Assembly (NCBI GenBank): GCA_934541115.1
Contig: CAKTDF010000012.1
Location: 1 to 64,000, forward strand
Direction: 5' to 3'
From: an uncultured Eubacteriales bacterium
Lineage (GTDB): Bacteria; Bacillota; Clostridia; Oscillospirales; Acutalibacteraceae
Length of the DNA: 64,000 nucleotides
The notes under the pieces were generated by a model that did not search any database, had not been told where the DNA came from, and was given only the letters and a program-made list of their open reading frames with translations. Below are positions 9,763 through 18,213 of the stretch, piece by piece; positions within the stretch are counted from its first letter, which is position 1, and each line of letters begins with the position of its first letter. The translations under genes were made by a program, and so were the position numbers.

Positions 9763-10932
9763 ATGAAAAACACACTGAAAAAGGCCCTCAGCATTGTGCT
9801 CTGCTTCTGCCTGATGAGTTTTGTTCTTGCTTTCGGCAGCGCCGCTTACAACGGTTTCATGCTTATACTCGGCAAAACCGTTGTCACGGAAGAAAATATG
9901 GACGATATCTTCGGTGACGGCACGGCAAAGTTTGTTCCGGGCAAAAACAGCGGAACCCTCTACCTTGACAATGCCTCAATTGAGGGAGAAGGCACTGCCA
10001 TCTACTGCGATGTACCCCTCACGATTGAACTTTCCGGCAAAAACACCGTCAAAGCAAACGGCGAAGGCGCTCTCATCGGCATTTCTGCGGACGATGACGT
10101 AACCGTAACCGGCGACGGCGAGCTTTCAGTTGAGCTTGGCAAAAACCTCGGCGATTTTGATTCCTGCGTAAGCTACGGCATCAACGCATTCGGTGATTTC
10201 ACAATTGAAAGCGGAAAGGTCTCTGTTTCCGTTGCCGACGCAACAGGCATCAACGGCGAAGACGCAGTGATCGGCTGCATGCTTTGCAACAATCTTTACT
10301 TAAACGGCGGCGAGCTGGTTGCGAACGCAGGCGACGCTGTTGCGCAGGCAAGATCCTCTGCCGTAACACGCGGTGTTGTTGCAATAGACAAAATCGCTGT
10401 AGACGGCGGCACACTCACAGCCTCCTGCGGAAAAACCAAAGGCAACGTTGAATGGCTCAGCTCTGCCGTTGCCAGCCTCAACGAGGACGGCGATTGGCTT
10501 GTACTCTCCGGCGACGAAGAGGTTGTTTCTCCCAAGGCGTATTCCTACGGCGAATATGCTCTGCTTGACGAAAACGGAGATCCCGTTACCTTTGTCAAAA
10601 TTGCAGAAAAAACATACACCGTTTTCTTTGATACCGACGGCGGCTCAACCGTTGAGGCAAAGCAGGTCAAAAAAACAGACGCGGTTCTTGCGGGTGTTGA
10701 GGCTCCGGTAAAAGAAGGCTTTAAGTTCATCGGCTGGGTCTGCGGCGAAAAAGAAGTTGCCGAAGACGATACCTTTGCTTCTCTCGCAGACGGCGAAAGC
10801 GAAATCACTCTCACCGCAACATGGGAAGAAGAAGTACCCGAAAACGAGCAGTCGGAATTTGCACAGTTCATGACCGTTCTTGCAATGCTCCTCAGACTTG
10901 TTTTCAAGTTCGTCATGATGATTACAAAGTAA
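9763..10932 (+). CDS. Secreted protein with InlB-type repeat and hydrophobic C-terminus
   Basis: This 389-residue protein has a clear signal peptide (MKKTLKKALS-like charged start, hydrophobic core, cleavage near AFGSAAY). The middle is rich in Gly/Asp beta-strand repeats, resembling a carbohydrate- or adhesin-type beta-helix. Near residues 285-352 it has one InlB B-repeat/Flg_new module (VFFDTDGGSTVEAKQVKKTD, then GFKFIGWVCG and LTATWEE). It ends in a hydrophobic, lightly basic helix (MLLRLVFKFVMMITK) with no LPXTG motif. That tail may associate with a membrane and resembles tails on other secreted proteins here. The RBS is AGAGGAGG. Function is unknown, probably cell surface. Confidence 0.75.
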   Translation: MKNTLKKALSIVLCFCLMSFVLAFGSAAYNGFMLILGKTVVTEENMDDIFGDGTAKFVPGKNSGTLYLDNASIEGEGTAIYCDVPLTIELSGKNTVKANGEGALIGISADDDVTVTGDGELSVELGKNLGDFDSCVSYGINAFGDFTIESGKVSVSVADATGINGEDAVIGCMLCNNLYLNGGELVANAGDAVAQARSSAVTRGVVAIDKIAVDGGTLTASCGKTKGNVEWLSSAVASLNEDGDWLVLSGDEEVVSPKAYSYGEYALLDENGDPVTFVKIAEKTYTVFFDTDGGSTVEAKQVKKTDAVLAGVEAPVKEGFKFIGWVCGEKEVAEDDTFASLADGESEITLTATWEEEVPENEQSEFAQFMTVLAMLLRLVFKFVMMITK

Positions 10933-10956
10933 TAACTTCTGTCGGTTAGTTATGAG

Positions 10957-10988
10957 GACCGTTCCGAACGTTCGGAACGGTCTTTTTT
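10957..10988 (+). terminator. Strong intrinsic terminator
   Basis: A near-perfect stem (GACCGTTCCGAA with TTCGGAACGGTC) is followed by TTTTTT. It closes the secreted-protein gene. Confidence 0.88.
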
Positions 10989-10992
10989 CATC

Positions 10993-11021
10993 TTGACAAT
11001 GCGGTGCGTTTGCTTTATCAT
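10993..11021 (+). promoter_or_regulatory. SigA promoter of the HAD gene
   Basis: TTGACA (10993-10998), a 17-bp spacer and TATCAT (11016-11021) lie immediately after the upstream terminator and about 40 bp before the HAD start codon. Confidence 0.7.
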
Positions 11022-11060
11022 TGAAACAGCAAATGTGTTTTTTCGGAGGATATTGTACTT

Positions 11061-11726
11061 ATGAAGAACTTTGATTTTGTTCTTTGGGACTGGAACGGAA
11101 CACTGCTCAACGACCTTGAAATGAATCTTGAAATTGTTGATATTCTGCTCTCAAATCACGGCATAAAAACCAAGGTTTCAAGGGAATTTTATCTTGAAAC
11201 CTTTGGGTTCCCAATTTCGGATTTTTATGAAAAACTCGGCTTTGACCTTTCAAAGCACAATTTCATGGCGCTTGCTGACGAGTATGACGAGGAGTATATG
11301 AAAAGACTGCCGAAAACAGAGCTTTTCATGAATGCAAAAAGTACCCTTTCAATACTTTCAGGAGAAAAGGTTCACATGGCGGTAATTTCCGCAACAGAGC
11401 ACGAACGGCTTGTTTCTCAAATTGGAGACTATGGCATTGAAAAATACTTTGACGCCGTTCTCGGCACTGAAAATCACCTTGGAAAAGGCAAAGTAGCCGT
11501 TGCCGAAGAGTGGCTCAAAAAAAGCGGCGCAGACCCAAAAAGAACGGTCTTTATAGGCGACACACTGCATGACTTTGAATGTGCAAAGGCAATCGGCTGC
11601 TCATGCTTTCTCATTGCAAAAGGACACAATTCAAAAAACAAGCTGCTCAGAACCGGCTGCACGGTTTTTGACGATATATCGCAGGTCACAGCCGCGATTC
11701 TTAAAGCCGGTGAAATGAAAAATTAA
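11061..11726 (+). CDS. HAD family hydrolase (phosphoglycolate phosphatase-like)
   Basis: This 221-residue haloacid-dehalogenase phosphatase carries motif I as LWDWNGTLLND, where the usual DxDGT is DWNGT. Motif II lies in MAVISATEH, and motifs III and IV in a conserved Lys region followed by FIGDTLHDFECAKAIG. The helical cap between motifs I and II places it in subclass I, with Gph/beta-phosphoglucomutase relatives. The Asp-to-Asn change at the acid/base position two residues after the nucleophile is also found in other DWNGT members. The substrate is unknown. The gene is monocistronic with its own promoter. Confidence 0.82.
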   Translation: MKNFDFVLWDWNGTLLNDLEMNLEIVDILLSNHGIKTKVSREFYLETFGFPISDFYEKLGFDLSKHNFMALADEYDEEYMKRLPKTELFMNAKSTLSILSGEKVHMAVISATEHERLVSQIGDYGIEKYFDAVLGTENHLGKGKVAVAEEWLKKSGADPKRTVFIGDTLHDFECAKAIGCSCFLIAKGHNSKNKLLRTGCTVFDDISQVTAAILKAGEMKN

Positions 11727-11736
11727 CAACTTTCTA

Positions 11737-11765
11737 TTGATTTTTCACTTCGTTTAGCTTAATAT
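11737..11765 (+). promoter_or_regulatory. Probable SigA promoter of the aldehyde dehydrogenase gene
   Basis: TTGATT (11737-11742), a 17-bp spacer and TAATAT (11760-11765) precede the AAGGAG ribosome binding site of the gene by about 20 bp. Confidence 0.55.
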
Positions 11766-11799
11766 TAGATGATAAGATTTTACTAAGGAGATGTACATA

Positions 11800-13317
11800 A
11801 TGGCTGATATCAAAACACTCAAGTATTTCGCTGACGGCGAATGGCGCGAGTCAAAAAGCGGAAAGTATATGGACATTCACAACCCCAGCACGGGCGAAAT
11901 AATTGCACGCACCCCATGCTGCACCGTTGATGAGGTTGAAGAGGCTGTTCAAAGCGCAAAAGAGGCCTTTAAAACATGGTCGCAGACCCCCGTTATGAAA
12001 AGGACTCAGATTCTTTATAAATTCCGCGAGCTTCTGATTGAGCACATGGATGAGCTTGCAACCCTCTGCGCCGTTGAACACGGCAAGGTATACAACGAAT
12101 CAAAAGGCGACATTCTCAAGGTAAAAGAGCCTGTTGAGCTTGCCCTCAGCGCTCCCTCGCTCACCATGGGCGACAGTATGCGCGACACTTCAAGCGGATA
12201 TGACACCACGCTCTATTATGAGCCGGTCGGTGTTTTTGCAGGTATCGTTCCGTTCAACTTCCCCGGCATGATCCCGATGGGCTGGATGGTTCCCTGCTGC
12301 ATCGCAGCCGGCAACACCATCGTTCTCAAACTCAATTCACAGACTCCGATGACCGCGATGAGACTTTGCGATCTTCTCATGGAAGCAGGTCTTCCCAAGG
12401 GTGTTGTCAATCTTGTTACCTGCACCCGCGTTGAGGCCGACATGCTCCTCACCCATCCGGATATCAAGGGCATCACCTTTGTCGGCACCACCGGCGTAGG
12501 TCAGCACGTTTATGCAACCGCCGCCTCAACCGGCAAGCGCGTTCAGTGCCTTTGCGAGGCGAAGAACCACGCCCTCGTTCTTGAGGATGCAGCTCTTGAA
12601 CGCAGCGCAAGAGGTATTATCAACTCGGCATTCGGCTGCGCAGGCGAACGCTGCATGGCTCTGCCCGTTGTTGTTGCTCAGGACACTATTGCCGACAAGC
12701 TCGTCGCTTTGCTCAAACAGTATGCCTCTGAGCTGAAGCTCGGCGCAGCGTATGACAAAACATCAACCCTCGGTCCCGTTGTTTCCGCCGCACACAAAAA
12801 ACGTGTAATCGACTGGATCAACAAAGGCATTGAAGAGGGTGCGACCCTTGTTCTTGACGGACGCAACGTCACCGTTCCCGGTCTTGAGGGCGGATACTTT
12901 GTAGGTCCGACAATTCTTGACCATGTAACGGAGGATATGACCGTAGGTACCCAGGAGATCTTTGGACCGGTTCTTTGCATCAAGAGAGTTAAGAGCTTTG
13001 AAGAAGGTCTTGAACTCATGAACCGCAACCCGTTCGCCAACGGTTCGGTAATCTTTACTCAGAGCGGCTACTATGCAAGAGAATTTGCAAAGCACACAGA
13101 CGGCGGCATGGTCGGCGTCAACGTCGGCATTCCCGTGCCCGTAGGCGTGTTCCCGTTCACAGGTCACAAAAAATCATTCTTCGGCGACCTCCACTGCCTC
13201 GGCAAGGACGCTTTCCGTTTCTTCACCGAGACCAAGGCTGTTACCACACGTTGGTTTGACGAAGAAGAAAAGAAAGCCACCCACGTTGACACATGGGACG
13301 GCTCCGTTGGCGGCTGA
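11800..13317 (+). CDS. mmsA: CoA-acylating methylmalonate-semialdehyde dehydrogenase
   Basis: This 505-residue aldehyde dehydrogenase converts malonate or methylmalonate semialdehyde to acetyl- or propionyl-CoA. The route is valine catabolism, or inositol catabolism when it acts as IolA. The signature is CAGERCMALPVVV with the catalytic cysteine, plus PFNFPGMIPMGW and FTGHKKSFFGDLH, all typical of the MMSDH subgroup. I place the start at the second ATG (MADIKTL), 9 nt after AAGGAG. An ATG 9 nt earlier lies too close to the RBS. No iol or branched-chain catabolism genes are nearby, so the physiological substrate is open. Confidence 0.9.
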   Translation: MADIKTLKYFADGEWRESKSGKYMDIHNPSTGEIIARTPCCTVDEVEEAVQSAKEAFKTWSQTPVMKRTQILYKFRELLIEHMDELATLCAVEHGKVYNESKGDILKVKEPVELALSAPSLTMGDSMRDTSSGYDTTLYYEPVGVFAGIVPFNFPGMIPMGWMVPCCIAAGNTIVLKLNSQTPMTAMRLCDLLMEAGLPKGVVNLVTCTRVEADMLLTHPDIKGITFVGTTGVGQHVYATAASTGKRVQCLCEAKNHALVLEDAALERSARGIINSAFGCAGERCMALPVVVAQDTIADKLVALLKQYASELKLGAAYDKTSTLGPVVSAAHKKRVIDWINKGIEEGATLVLDGRNVTVPGLEGGYFVGPTILDHVTEDMTVGTQEIFGPVLCIKRVKSFEEGLELMNRNPFANGSVIFTQSGYYAREFAKHTDGGMVGVNVGIPVPVGVFPFTGHKKSFFGDLHCLGKDAFRFFTETKAVTTRWFDEEEKKATHVDTWDGSVGG

Positions 13318-13345
13318 TAAAACCGTAATAACAAAGTGATCATCG

Positions 13346-13383
13346 AAAAACTGCGTTTTCATCACCGAAAACGCAGTTTTTTC
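13346..13383 (+). terminator. Intrinsic terminator after mmsA
   Basis: The stem AAAAACTGCGTTTTC / GAAAACGCAGTTTTTT has a 6-nt loop and ends in a T run. It lies directly upstream of the truncated sigma factor, which leaves no room for the missing N-terminal codons. Confidence 0.85.
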
Positions 13384-13428
13384 AATTTCCCTGTAGCAAG
13401 CTGCTCTTTTCTGTAAGTATATGAGTGA

Positions 13429-13821
13429 AAAAGCTCTATTCCGCCGGCACGCCCCGATTCCCTGCTCGCTTACATCTGCAAAATTGTCAGAAACATTTCA
13501 CTCAGACGGTATTACAACAATCAAAAATCAAAGCGAAACAGTGTTTTTGAAGTTACTCTTGATGAAATAGGCGAAATCATAAGTAATGGAAACACCGCAG
13601 AAAAAACAGCCTGGGTCAAAGAGCTTTCAAAGGCGATTGAACTATTTCTCGACTCGCTCACAAAAGAGAACCGAATAATTTTTATGCGCCGATATGCTTT
13701 TTGCGACAGCTACAAAGACATTGCAAAGCTTTTGGGACTGAGCGAAAAAACGGTTTCCGTCCGTTTGGTACGAATAAGAAAAGATATAAAAAACTACTTG
13801 GAAAGGAATGAGTATCTGTGA
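13429..13821 (+). pseudogene. RNA polymerase sigma-70 family factor, 5'-truncated remnant
   Basis: Read in the frame ending with TGA at 13819, this stretch encodes about 130 residues of a small sigma-70 family factor. It begins IPPARPDSLLAYICKIVRNI (end of region 2) and continues through SLTKENRIIFMRRYAF. The region 4 helix-turn-helix (YKDIAKLLGLSEKTVSVRL) is complete. The first ~65 residues (most of region 2) are missing. A TGA stands at 13426, where relatives usually have the Trp just before this segment, and further upstream is the mmsA terminator. No good start codon or RBS precedes it. The stop overlaps the start of the next gene, the usual arrangement of a sigma/anti-sigma operon. Confidence 0.78.
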
Positions 13822-14375
13822 ACAAAAAAGATTTTTCAGACGCTATAAGTCGACTTGACGAAAAATACTACGATGAAGCCCTGAACTGCAAAAAGAAAAA
13901 GAGCCTTGCACCAAAGTGGATTGCAGCCGTTGCCGCCTGCCTTTGCGTTGCCGCTGTGGGTGTCGCTTTTGCAATGAACGAAAAAAAGACCGCTGTCGTT
14001 CCTTCGCATGGAAACGATCCTGAACAAACGGCGACTTATTCTTCTGATTGCAACGTTTCCAAAAGCATTGCACAAGCGGTAAATATTGACGGATAAACAT
14101 ACTTTATTTGCGGAACGGGAGAGGCAGAAATTCTCAAAGAGTGCAATCTGCCCGAGTCTCTTTCAGAAGAGTATGCCGGCAACAGGATTTCATACCTTTT
14201 CTTTGATGAAAACACCGGAGAATATGTTCCCGGTGAAGACGAAAAGAATGCCGACGGCGAGCTTTTTGAATATGCTCCGAGTCCCGGCAAAAACGTCTAC
14301 ATTGTCGCTTTCTGCGAAAGATACTACGCCGCAATCAGACACGATGAAAACGGCTACCACGGAATTGAAAACTGA
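13818..14375 (+). pseudogene. Anti-sigma-like membrane protein interrupted by an in-frame TAA
   Basis: A GTG at 13818, overlapping the sigma remnant's stop, opens a frame of 92 codons. It encodes a cytoplasmic segment (KKDFSDAISRLDEKYYDEAL), a basic KKKKSLAPKW stretch and a transmembrane helix (WIAAVAACLCVAAVGVAFAM). A TAA follows at 14094-14096. The same frame then continues open to TGA at 14373, reading ICGTGEAEILKECNLPESLS through to YYAAIRHDENGYHG. One nonsense mutation would therefore explain the break in an original protein of about 185 residues. The layout matches the membrane proteins that follow this type of sigma factor in gut Clostridia, with an extracytoplasmic domain after one membrane helix. 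Confidence 0.72.
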
Positions 14376-14388
14376 GGCAATCATCAAA

Positions 14389-14420
14389 AAGGGACTGACG
14401 CATTTTTTGCACAGTCCCTT
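14389..14420. terminator. Hairpin between convergent genes
   Basis: The stem AAGGGACTG / CAGTCCCTT has a 14-nt T-rich loop. It lies between the decayed anti-sigma gene and the stop of the minus-strand acyltransferase, so it may serve both. Confidence 0.55.
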
Positions 14421-14426
14421 CACTTT

Positions 14427-15560
14427 TTATTCGGCGGCTGACTGCCGCTGTTTTTCCTTTTTTAAAAAGTCTTTTAGCTTTTTTTGGATCGGCTCTGTTA
14501 CGGCAATACAAAGTGCGCCGAGAATGAGACTCAGAACAACAAACGCCGCAGTAAGCACAGGAGGTCCAAGCTCACTTTCACGGAAATCGAGCAGAGCACC
14601 GCTGCTTTCAATGGCAAGGTTCAGCCATCTTGTCAAAGAAATATGCGTAAGAAAAACCGCCATGCTGAGCTTGCCGAGCTTCACGGAAAAGCTGTTTTGA
14701 AAAATTACATTGACGCTCGCCTTTCGGCTTGCAATGACCGCAACGGCTATGTAAAAGAGCACAACCACCGCGCCCTGATATTCTCCGTCAATTTCATAAT
14801 ACATTATGACAGAAGAACCTACCATGCACCCGATACTGACGAGCGAAAGTAAAAAGGGAATACCCTTATACATGAACTTTCCCCGCAGCCAACGCGAAAC
14901 GGCAAAAGCCGAACAGCCGAGAGACATTCCTGCAATGCCGCGGAAAAAACCTTTTCTGAAAAAGGCGAACCAACCGGTATAACCAACGATGTGCCCGTCA
15001 ACATTTATCATTATCGCATAGAGTGAAATTGCAAGAATCGGAGCTATGAGCTTTGTGAAAAGGTCGTTGCGATACCGCAAAAGCGGATAAAGCACCGCCA
15101 TCGACAAAAACATTGCAGACAAATACCAGTCCGTTTCAATAACCTCTGTCATCGGCATTCCGCTGACCTGCAAAAGCAAAACGGAAAACGGCAGTCCGAG
15201 AAAGTTCTCCTTTGTGAAAACCTTGTCTGCGCCGTAATAGGCAAGATCAGAAATAAAGGTAACTATCCAGCCGAAAACAACATATGGCATAAGTCTTTTA
15301 ATGCTTCTAAAGATGTATGAGACAGTCTCCGTTCCAAGACTTCTCAAATCGCCCTGCGGCTTTTTTGAGGCTGAAAGCGCCATTAAAAAACCGGAAACAA
15401 TGAAAAAGAACTCAACATAAATTGAACCGTGAGGAAAATATATCCTCTCTTTTTCAAATATCTTGTTTGAGTGATGAATAACGATGATTATCATTGCAAA
15501 GAACTTCCAGAAATCAAGCTCTGCATTTCTGGAAGTTGATATTTTCGAATACTTATCCAA
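14427..15560 (-). CDS. Acyltransferase family 3 membrane protein
   Basis: This 377-residue, about 10-helix membrane protein belongs to the acyltransferase-3 (OafA/OatA-like) family, which O-acetylates surface sugars or peptidoglycan. The N-terminus shows the family hallmark ELDFWKFFAMIIIVIHHSNK with catalytic-type His-His, then FFIVSGFLMAL. There is no SGNH domain. The start is a TTG preceded by AAAGGACAGG. It is the last gene of a minus-strand group with GtrA and PAP2 genes, suggesting envelope glycan modification. The acceptor is unknown. Confidence 0.85.
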   Translation of the reverse strand: MDKYSKISTSRNAELDFWKFFAMIIIVIHHSNKIFEKERIYFPHGSIYVEFFFIVSGFLMALSASKKPQGDLRSLGTETVSYIFRSIKRLMPYVVFGWIVTFISDLAYYGADKVFTKENFLGLPFSVLLLQVSGMPMTEVIETDWYLSAMFLSMAVLYPLLRYRNDLFTKLIAPILAISLYAIMINVDGHIVGYTGWFAFFRKGFFRGIAGMSLGCSAFAVSRWLRGKFMYKGIPFLLSLVSIGCMVGSSVIMYYEIDGEYQGAVVVLFYIAVAVIASRKASVNVIFQNSFSVKLGKLSMAVFLTHISLTRWLNLAIESSGALLDFRESELGPPVLTAAFVVLSLILGALCIAVTEPIQKKLKDFLKKEKQRQSAAE

Positions 15561-15590
15561 AATTACCTGTCCTTTGTTTTCCGCAAAAAC

Positions 15591-16091
15591 TCAGCTTTCT
15601 TCGCCATTTTCTGCGGATTTATGTTCGTTCTCCTTTTTGGCAAAAATCATGAATTTGCTCAGAACATAGTTGATTATAACAACAATGATGCCTATTATGA
15701 GCTTTGCCGTAATCTTTCCGGAGAGCTTGACGATGAGAAAATCAAAGACCTTTTCATCAAAGTTCAGTATTTCAACAAAGAACCACAGTCCTGCCTGCTC
15801 AATGAAATATGACGCGATTCTTGCGCCGAGAAAGGACGGAATTTCTTTTTTTATTACGTCAAATTTCCAGCTTTTGCTTTCAAAAACAAAGAGCTTGTTG
15901 GTCACATAGGCAAATGCAACGGCGGCTATCCACGCAACCGAATTCGAAATAAGATAGTGCTCACCCTTGAAAAGAACGTCGCAGCCCTTGAAAACAACAA
16001 GGTTCACAAGCGTTGTGAGCACACCGAAAATGACGTATGTAATAGTTTCTCTGTTGACTAATTTTTTGAAAAGTGCTTTAATTTTTTCCAT
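15591..16091 (-). CDS. GtrA-like membrane protein
   Basis: This 166-residue protein has four predicted membrane helices and the family pattern (ITYVIFGVLTTLVNLVVF, then AWIAAVAFAYVTNKLFVF). GtrA-like proteins are thought to flip or translocate polyprenyl-phosphate-linked sugars for wall or exopolysaccharide glycosylation. The C-terminus is charged (KKENEHKSAENGEES). It lies 8 nt after the PAP2 gene and 30 nt before the acyltransferase, fitting a lipid-linked glycan module, though no glycosyltransferase is in view. Confidence 0.87.
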   Translation of the reverse strand: MEKIKALFKKLVNRETITYVIFGVLTTLVNLVVFKGCDVLFKGEHYLISNSVAWIAAVAFAYVTNKLFVFESKSWKFDVIKKEIPSFLGARIASYFIEQAGLWFFVEILNFDEKVFDFLIVKLSGKITAKLIIGIIVVIINYVLSKFMIFAKKENEHKSAENGEES

Positions 16092-16099
16092 TTTTTACC

Positions 16100-16732
16100 T
16101 CATGCGGCTTTTGCTGCTTTCTTTTTCTTTAAATCGTCAATTTTTGCTTCTATTTTGGGCATAACAATCGGATACACCTTATTAACAATGAGAACTGCAA
16201 TCAGTGCATAAACTATACCGAAAAGTGCGCCAAAGAGAACGTCTGTGCAATAGTGAACCTCAACATAAATCCTTGAAAAGCCCATAACGCCGGCAAAAAT
16301 TGTGAGAGGTATTCCGTATTTTCTGTTGTACCAAAGGAGTGCTACGCCTGCCGCAAATGCCGACGAGGTATGACCTGAGGGGAACGAATAGCTTGTCGGT
16401 CGCTTGACAAGCTCCGGGAACTTATAAATCTCATGCCACCACGAATACTCGACTGCGTCAAGATCGAACGGGCGCGGGCGGGCAAAAATTGACTTGAGAA
16501 TGAGATTGTTTCCAACCTCCATAACAAGCAGCGCAACAATAATCGCAACGCCTGCTTTGCGGTATTTTTTGGTGCAGATAAGAGCCAGAGCCACTGCAAT
16601 GAAAATGATTCCGCCCTCACCGAGTGAGGTTATGACGACCATCAGCTTGTCAAGAAAGCCTCCGTGTATCGTCTGTACCCATTGAAAGACCGAAAGGTCA
16701 AAGTGTAAAAAGTTGTCGAACAATGCCTGCAT
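16100..16732 (-). CDS. PAP2 family phosphatase (undecaprenyl-diphosphatase-like)
   Basis: This 210-residue membrane protein carries the three acid-phosphatase motifs: KSIFARPRPF, SFPSGHTSSAFA and SRIYVEVHYCTDVLFG. Members dephosphorylate lipid phosphates such as undecaprenyl diphosphate or phosphatidylglycerol phosphate on the outer membrane face. The C-terminus is Lys/Ala-rich. It is the first gene of the PAP2-gtrA-acyltransferase group, and recycling of the lipid carrier would fit the neighbours. Confidence 0.9.
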   Translation of the reverse strand: MQALFDNFLHFDLSVFQWVQTIHGGFLDKLMVVITSLGEGGIIFIAVALALICTKKYRKAGVAIIVALLVMEVGNNLILKSIFARPRPFDLDAVEYSWWHEIYKFPELVKRPTSYSFPSGHTSSAFAAGVALLWYNRKYGIPLTIFAGVMGFSRIYVEVHYCTDVLFGALFGIVYALIAVLIVNKVYPIVMPKIEAKIDDLKKKKAAKAA

Positions 16733-16762
16733 AATTTTTTTCCTTTCTGATTAATATTAGAG

Positions 16763-16841
16763 AAACGCCGACTGATAAGAGCGCAAATATATGACGGAAA
16801 TGTACCGTCAGGATTTGTGCTTATTAAGTTTATCGGTGTTT
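16763..16841. repeat. Long imperfect palindrome between trkA and PAP2 genes
   Basis: Outer arms (AAACGCCGACTGATAAG / CTTATTAAGTTTATCGGTGTTT) enclose an inner stem (GCGCAAAT...GACGG / CCGTC...ATTTGTGC). Together they make a hairpin of about 80 nt. On the minus strand it lies between the trkA-type gene and the PAP2 start. It could be a transcript-processing or attenuation structure, or a small mobile palindrome. Confidence 0.5.
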
Positions 16842-16907
16842 CCTTAAATTTTGCTTTTAAATCGGCTTACAGCCGAAACAAGGCTCTGTCGCGCTTGGAT
16901 AAAACGG

Positions 16908-17564
16908 TTATATTTCAAACAGCTTTTTAAGCTGCTTTGCGCTTTTGCCTATTGAAAGCGCCGTAACTTCGTCCCCTGCCATGAGAACGGTGTTGCCGCG
17001 AGGAATCATCAGTACACCGGAGCGAATTACATAAATCAAAACGCAGTCCGTGGGAACGGCAAGATCCATGACCCTTTTGCCCGAAAGACTCCAGTCGTCC
17101 GGAATACGGTATTCGCTTATGAGGGCGTTGCTGTTGCTGATATCGGCAACAAGCTTAACATTTGCACCGTCGATCTCCTGCTCAATGAGTCCGGTAATAA
17201 TCTGCGTTGTGTCAAGAACAACGTCCACGCCAAGCCGTTTCATGAGGGCAATATTTTTATGGTTATTACTCTTTGAAACGGTACGTCTGACCGAAAACTG
17301 CCGCTTTGCAATTTCGCAGGCAACAAGGTTGTCCTCGTCACGGTCGGTAACTGCAATAAAAGCGTCGCTTTTGCCCACATTAGCTGCGGCAAGCGTTTCG
17401 ATCCTGGTTCCGTCGCCGCAAAAAACCGTTACGTCAAGAGCATTTGAGATTTTTTCACATCTTGCCCTGTCGCTGTCAATAACTTTGACGTTGTGCTTTT
17501 CCTCAAGGAGACTCTTTGCAAGAAAATAGCCGAGCTGACCGGCTCCCACAATAGTAACCTTCAT
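16908..17564 (-). CDS. TrkA/KtrA-type potassium channel regulatory subunit
   Basis: This 218-residue protein has an N-terminal Rossmann RCK domain (VTIVGAGQLGYFLAKSLL, then VIDSD and VFCGDGTR). A C-terminal RCK-C domain ends in VTALSIGKSAKQLKKLF. Such proteins bind NAD(H) or nucleotides and gate Trk/Ktr potassium transporters from the cytoplasm. It follows a second TrkA-type gene by 14 nt. No TrkH/KtrB membrane subunit is within the window, and the operon ends here, so the partner must lie elsewhere. Confidence 0.85.
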   Translation of the reverse strand: MKVTIVGAGQLGYFLAKSLLEEKHNVKVIDSDRARCEKISNALDVTVFCGDGTRIETLAAANVGKSDAFIAVTDRDEDNLVACEIAKRQFSVRRTVSKSNNHKNIALMKRLGVDVVLDTTQIITGLIEQEIDGANVKLVADISNSNALISEYRIPDDWSLSGKRVMDLAVPTDCVLIYVIRSGVLMIPRGNTVLMAGDEVTALSIGKSAKQLKKLFEI

Positions 17565-17578
17565 GCCTCTTCTCCTCC

Positions 17579-18199
17579 TTAAATACTCGCATAAACGAGC
17601 ATATCTCCGTCGTCAACATGGAACGCCTCGTCAGAAACAAGAACGAGCGCACCGGACTTTTTCTTTTTGACGGCAAAAAGCATTTCTCCGTCGCGGTGAA
17701 CAAACTCATCTGCCGTTTTGCCGATTTGACGGCGCTCCGCTTTTTTCATGGTAAAGCTGACGCTGTTGCCTCCGACTGTGACGGAGTCGATCTCATCGGA
17801 ATCCTGGGTGGCAAGATTAAAAAGAATGTCGCTTTCGAGCCTTGTTGGACAAACGGTACGCAGACCGAAACGTCTGAACACCGCCTCTCTCGACGGGTCG
17901 AGCACGCGCAGGTACACATCTGCAAGCCCGAACTCCACATTCAGCGTCTGGGCAACCATAACATTGACATTGTCCTTTTCCGTCACGGCAAAAGCAAGGT
18001 CTGCGCTGTCGCAGCCTGCATTGCGCAAAACGTCAATGTCCGTCTCGTCGCCGCAGACGGTTATGCCGGAAAAGTCCTCGCTCAAAAGCTCAAGCTCATC
18101 TTCATCGTTGTCAACAACCGCAACGTCATATCCCCTTTCATCAAGAGCAAGTGCAAGACGGCGACCTGTTTTTCCGCTGCCGATAATAATTACATTCAT
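17579..18199 (-). CDS. TrkA/KtrA-type potassium channel regulatory subunit
   Basis: This 206-residue RCK protein starts NVIIIGSGKTGRRLALAL (dinucleotide-binding glycine motif), followed by AVVDNDEDE and TVCGDETD. The C-terminal RCK-C part ends HVDDGDMLVYASI. It resembles the downstream copy but is clearly diverged, so the pair may form a hetero-oligomeric ring or serve two transporters. It lies 14 nt downstream of the phosphodiesterase gene and is probably cotranscribed with it. Confidence 0.84.
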   Translation of the reverse strand: MNVIIIGSGKTGRRLALALDERGYDVAVVDNDEDELELLSEDFSGITVCGDETDIDVLRNAGCDSADLAFAVTEKDNVNVMVAQTLNVEFGLADVYLRVLDPSREAVFRRFGLRTVCPTRLESDILFNLATQDSDEIDSVTVGGNSVSFTMKKAERRQIGKTADEFVHRDGEMLFAVKKKKSGALVLVSDEAFHVDDGDMLVYASI

Positions 18200-18213
18200 T
18201 TTTTCAGCTCCTT

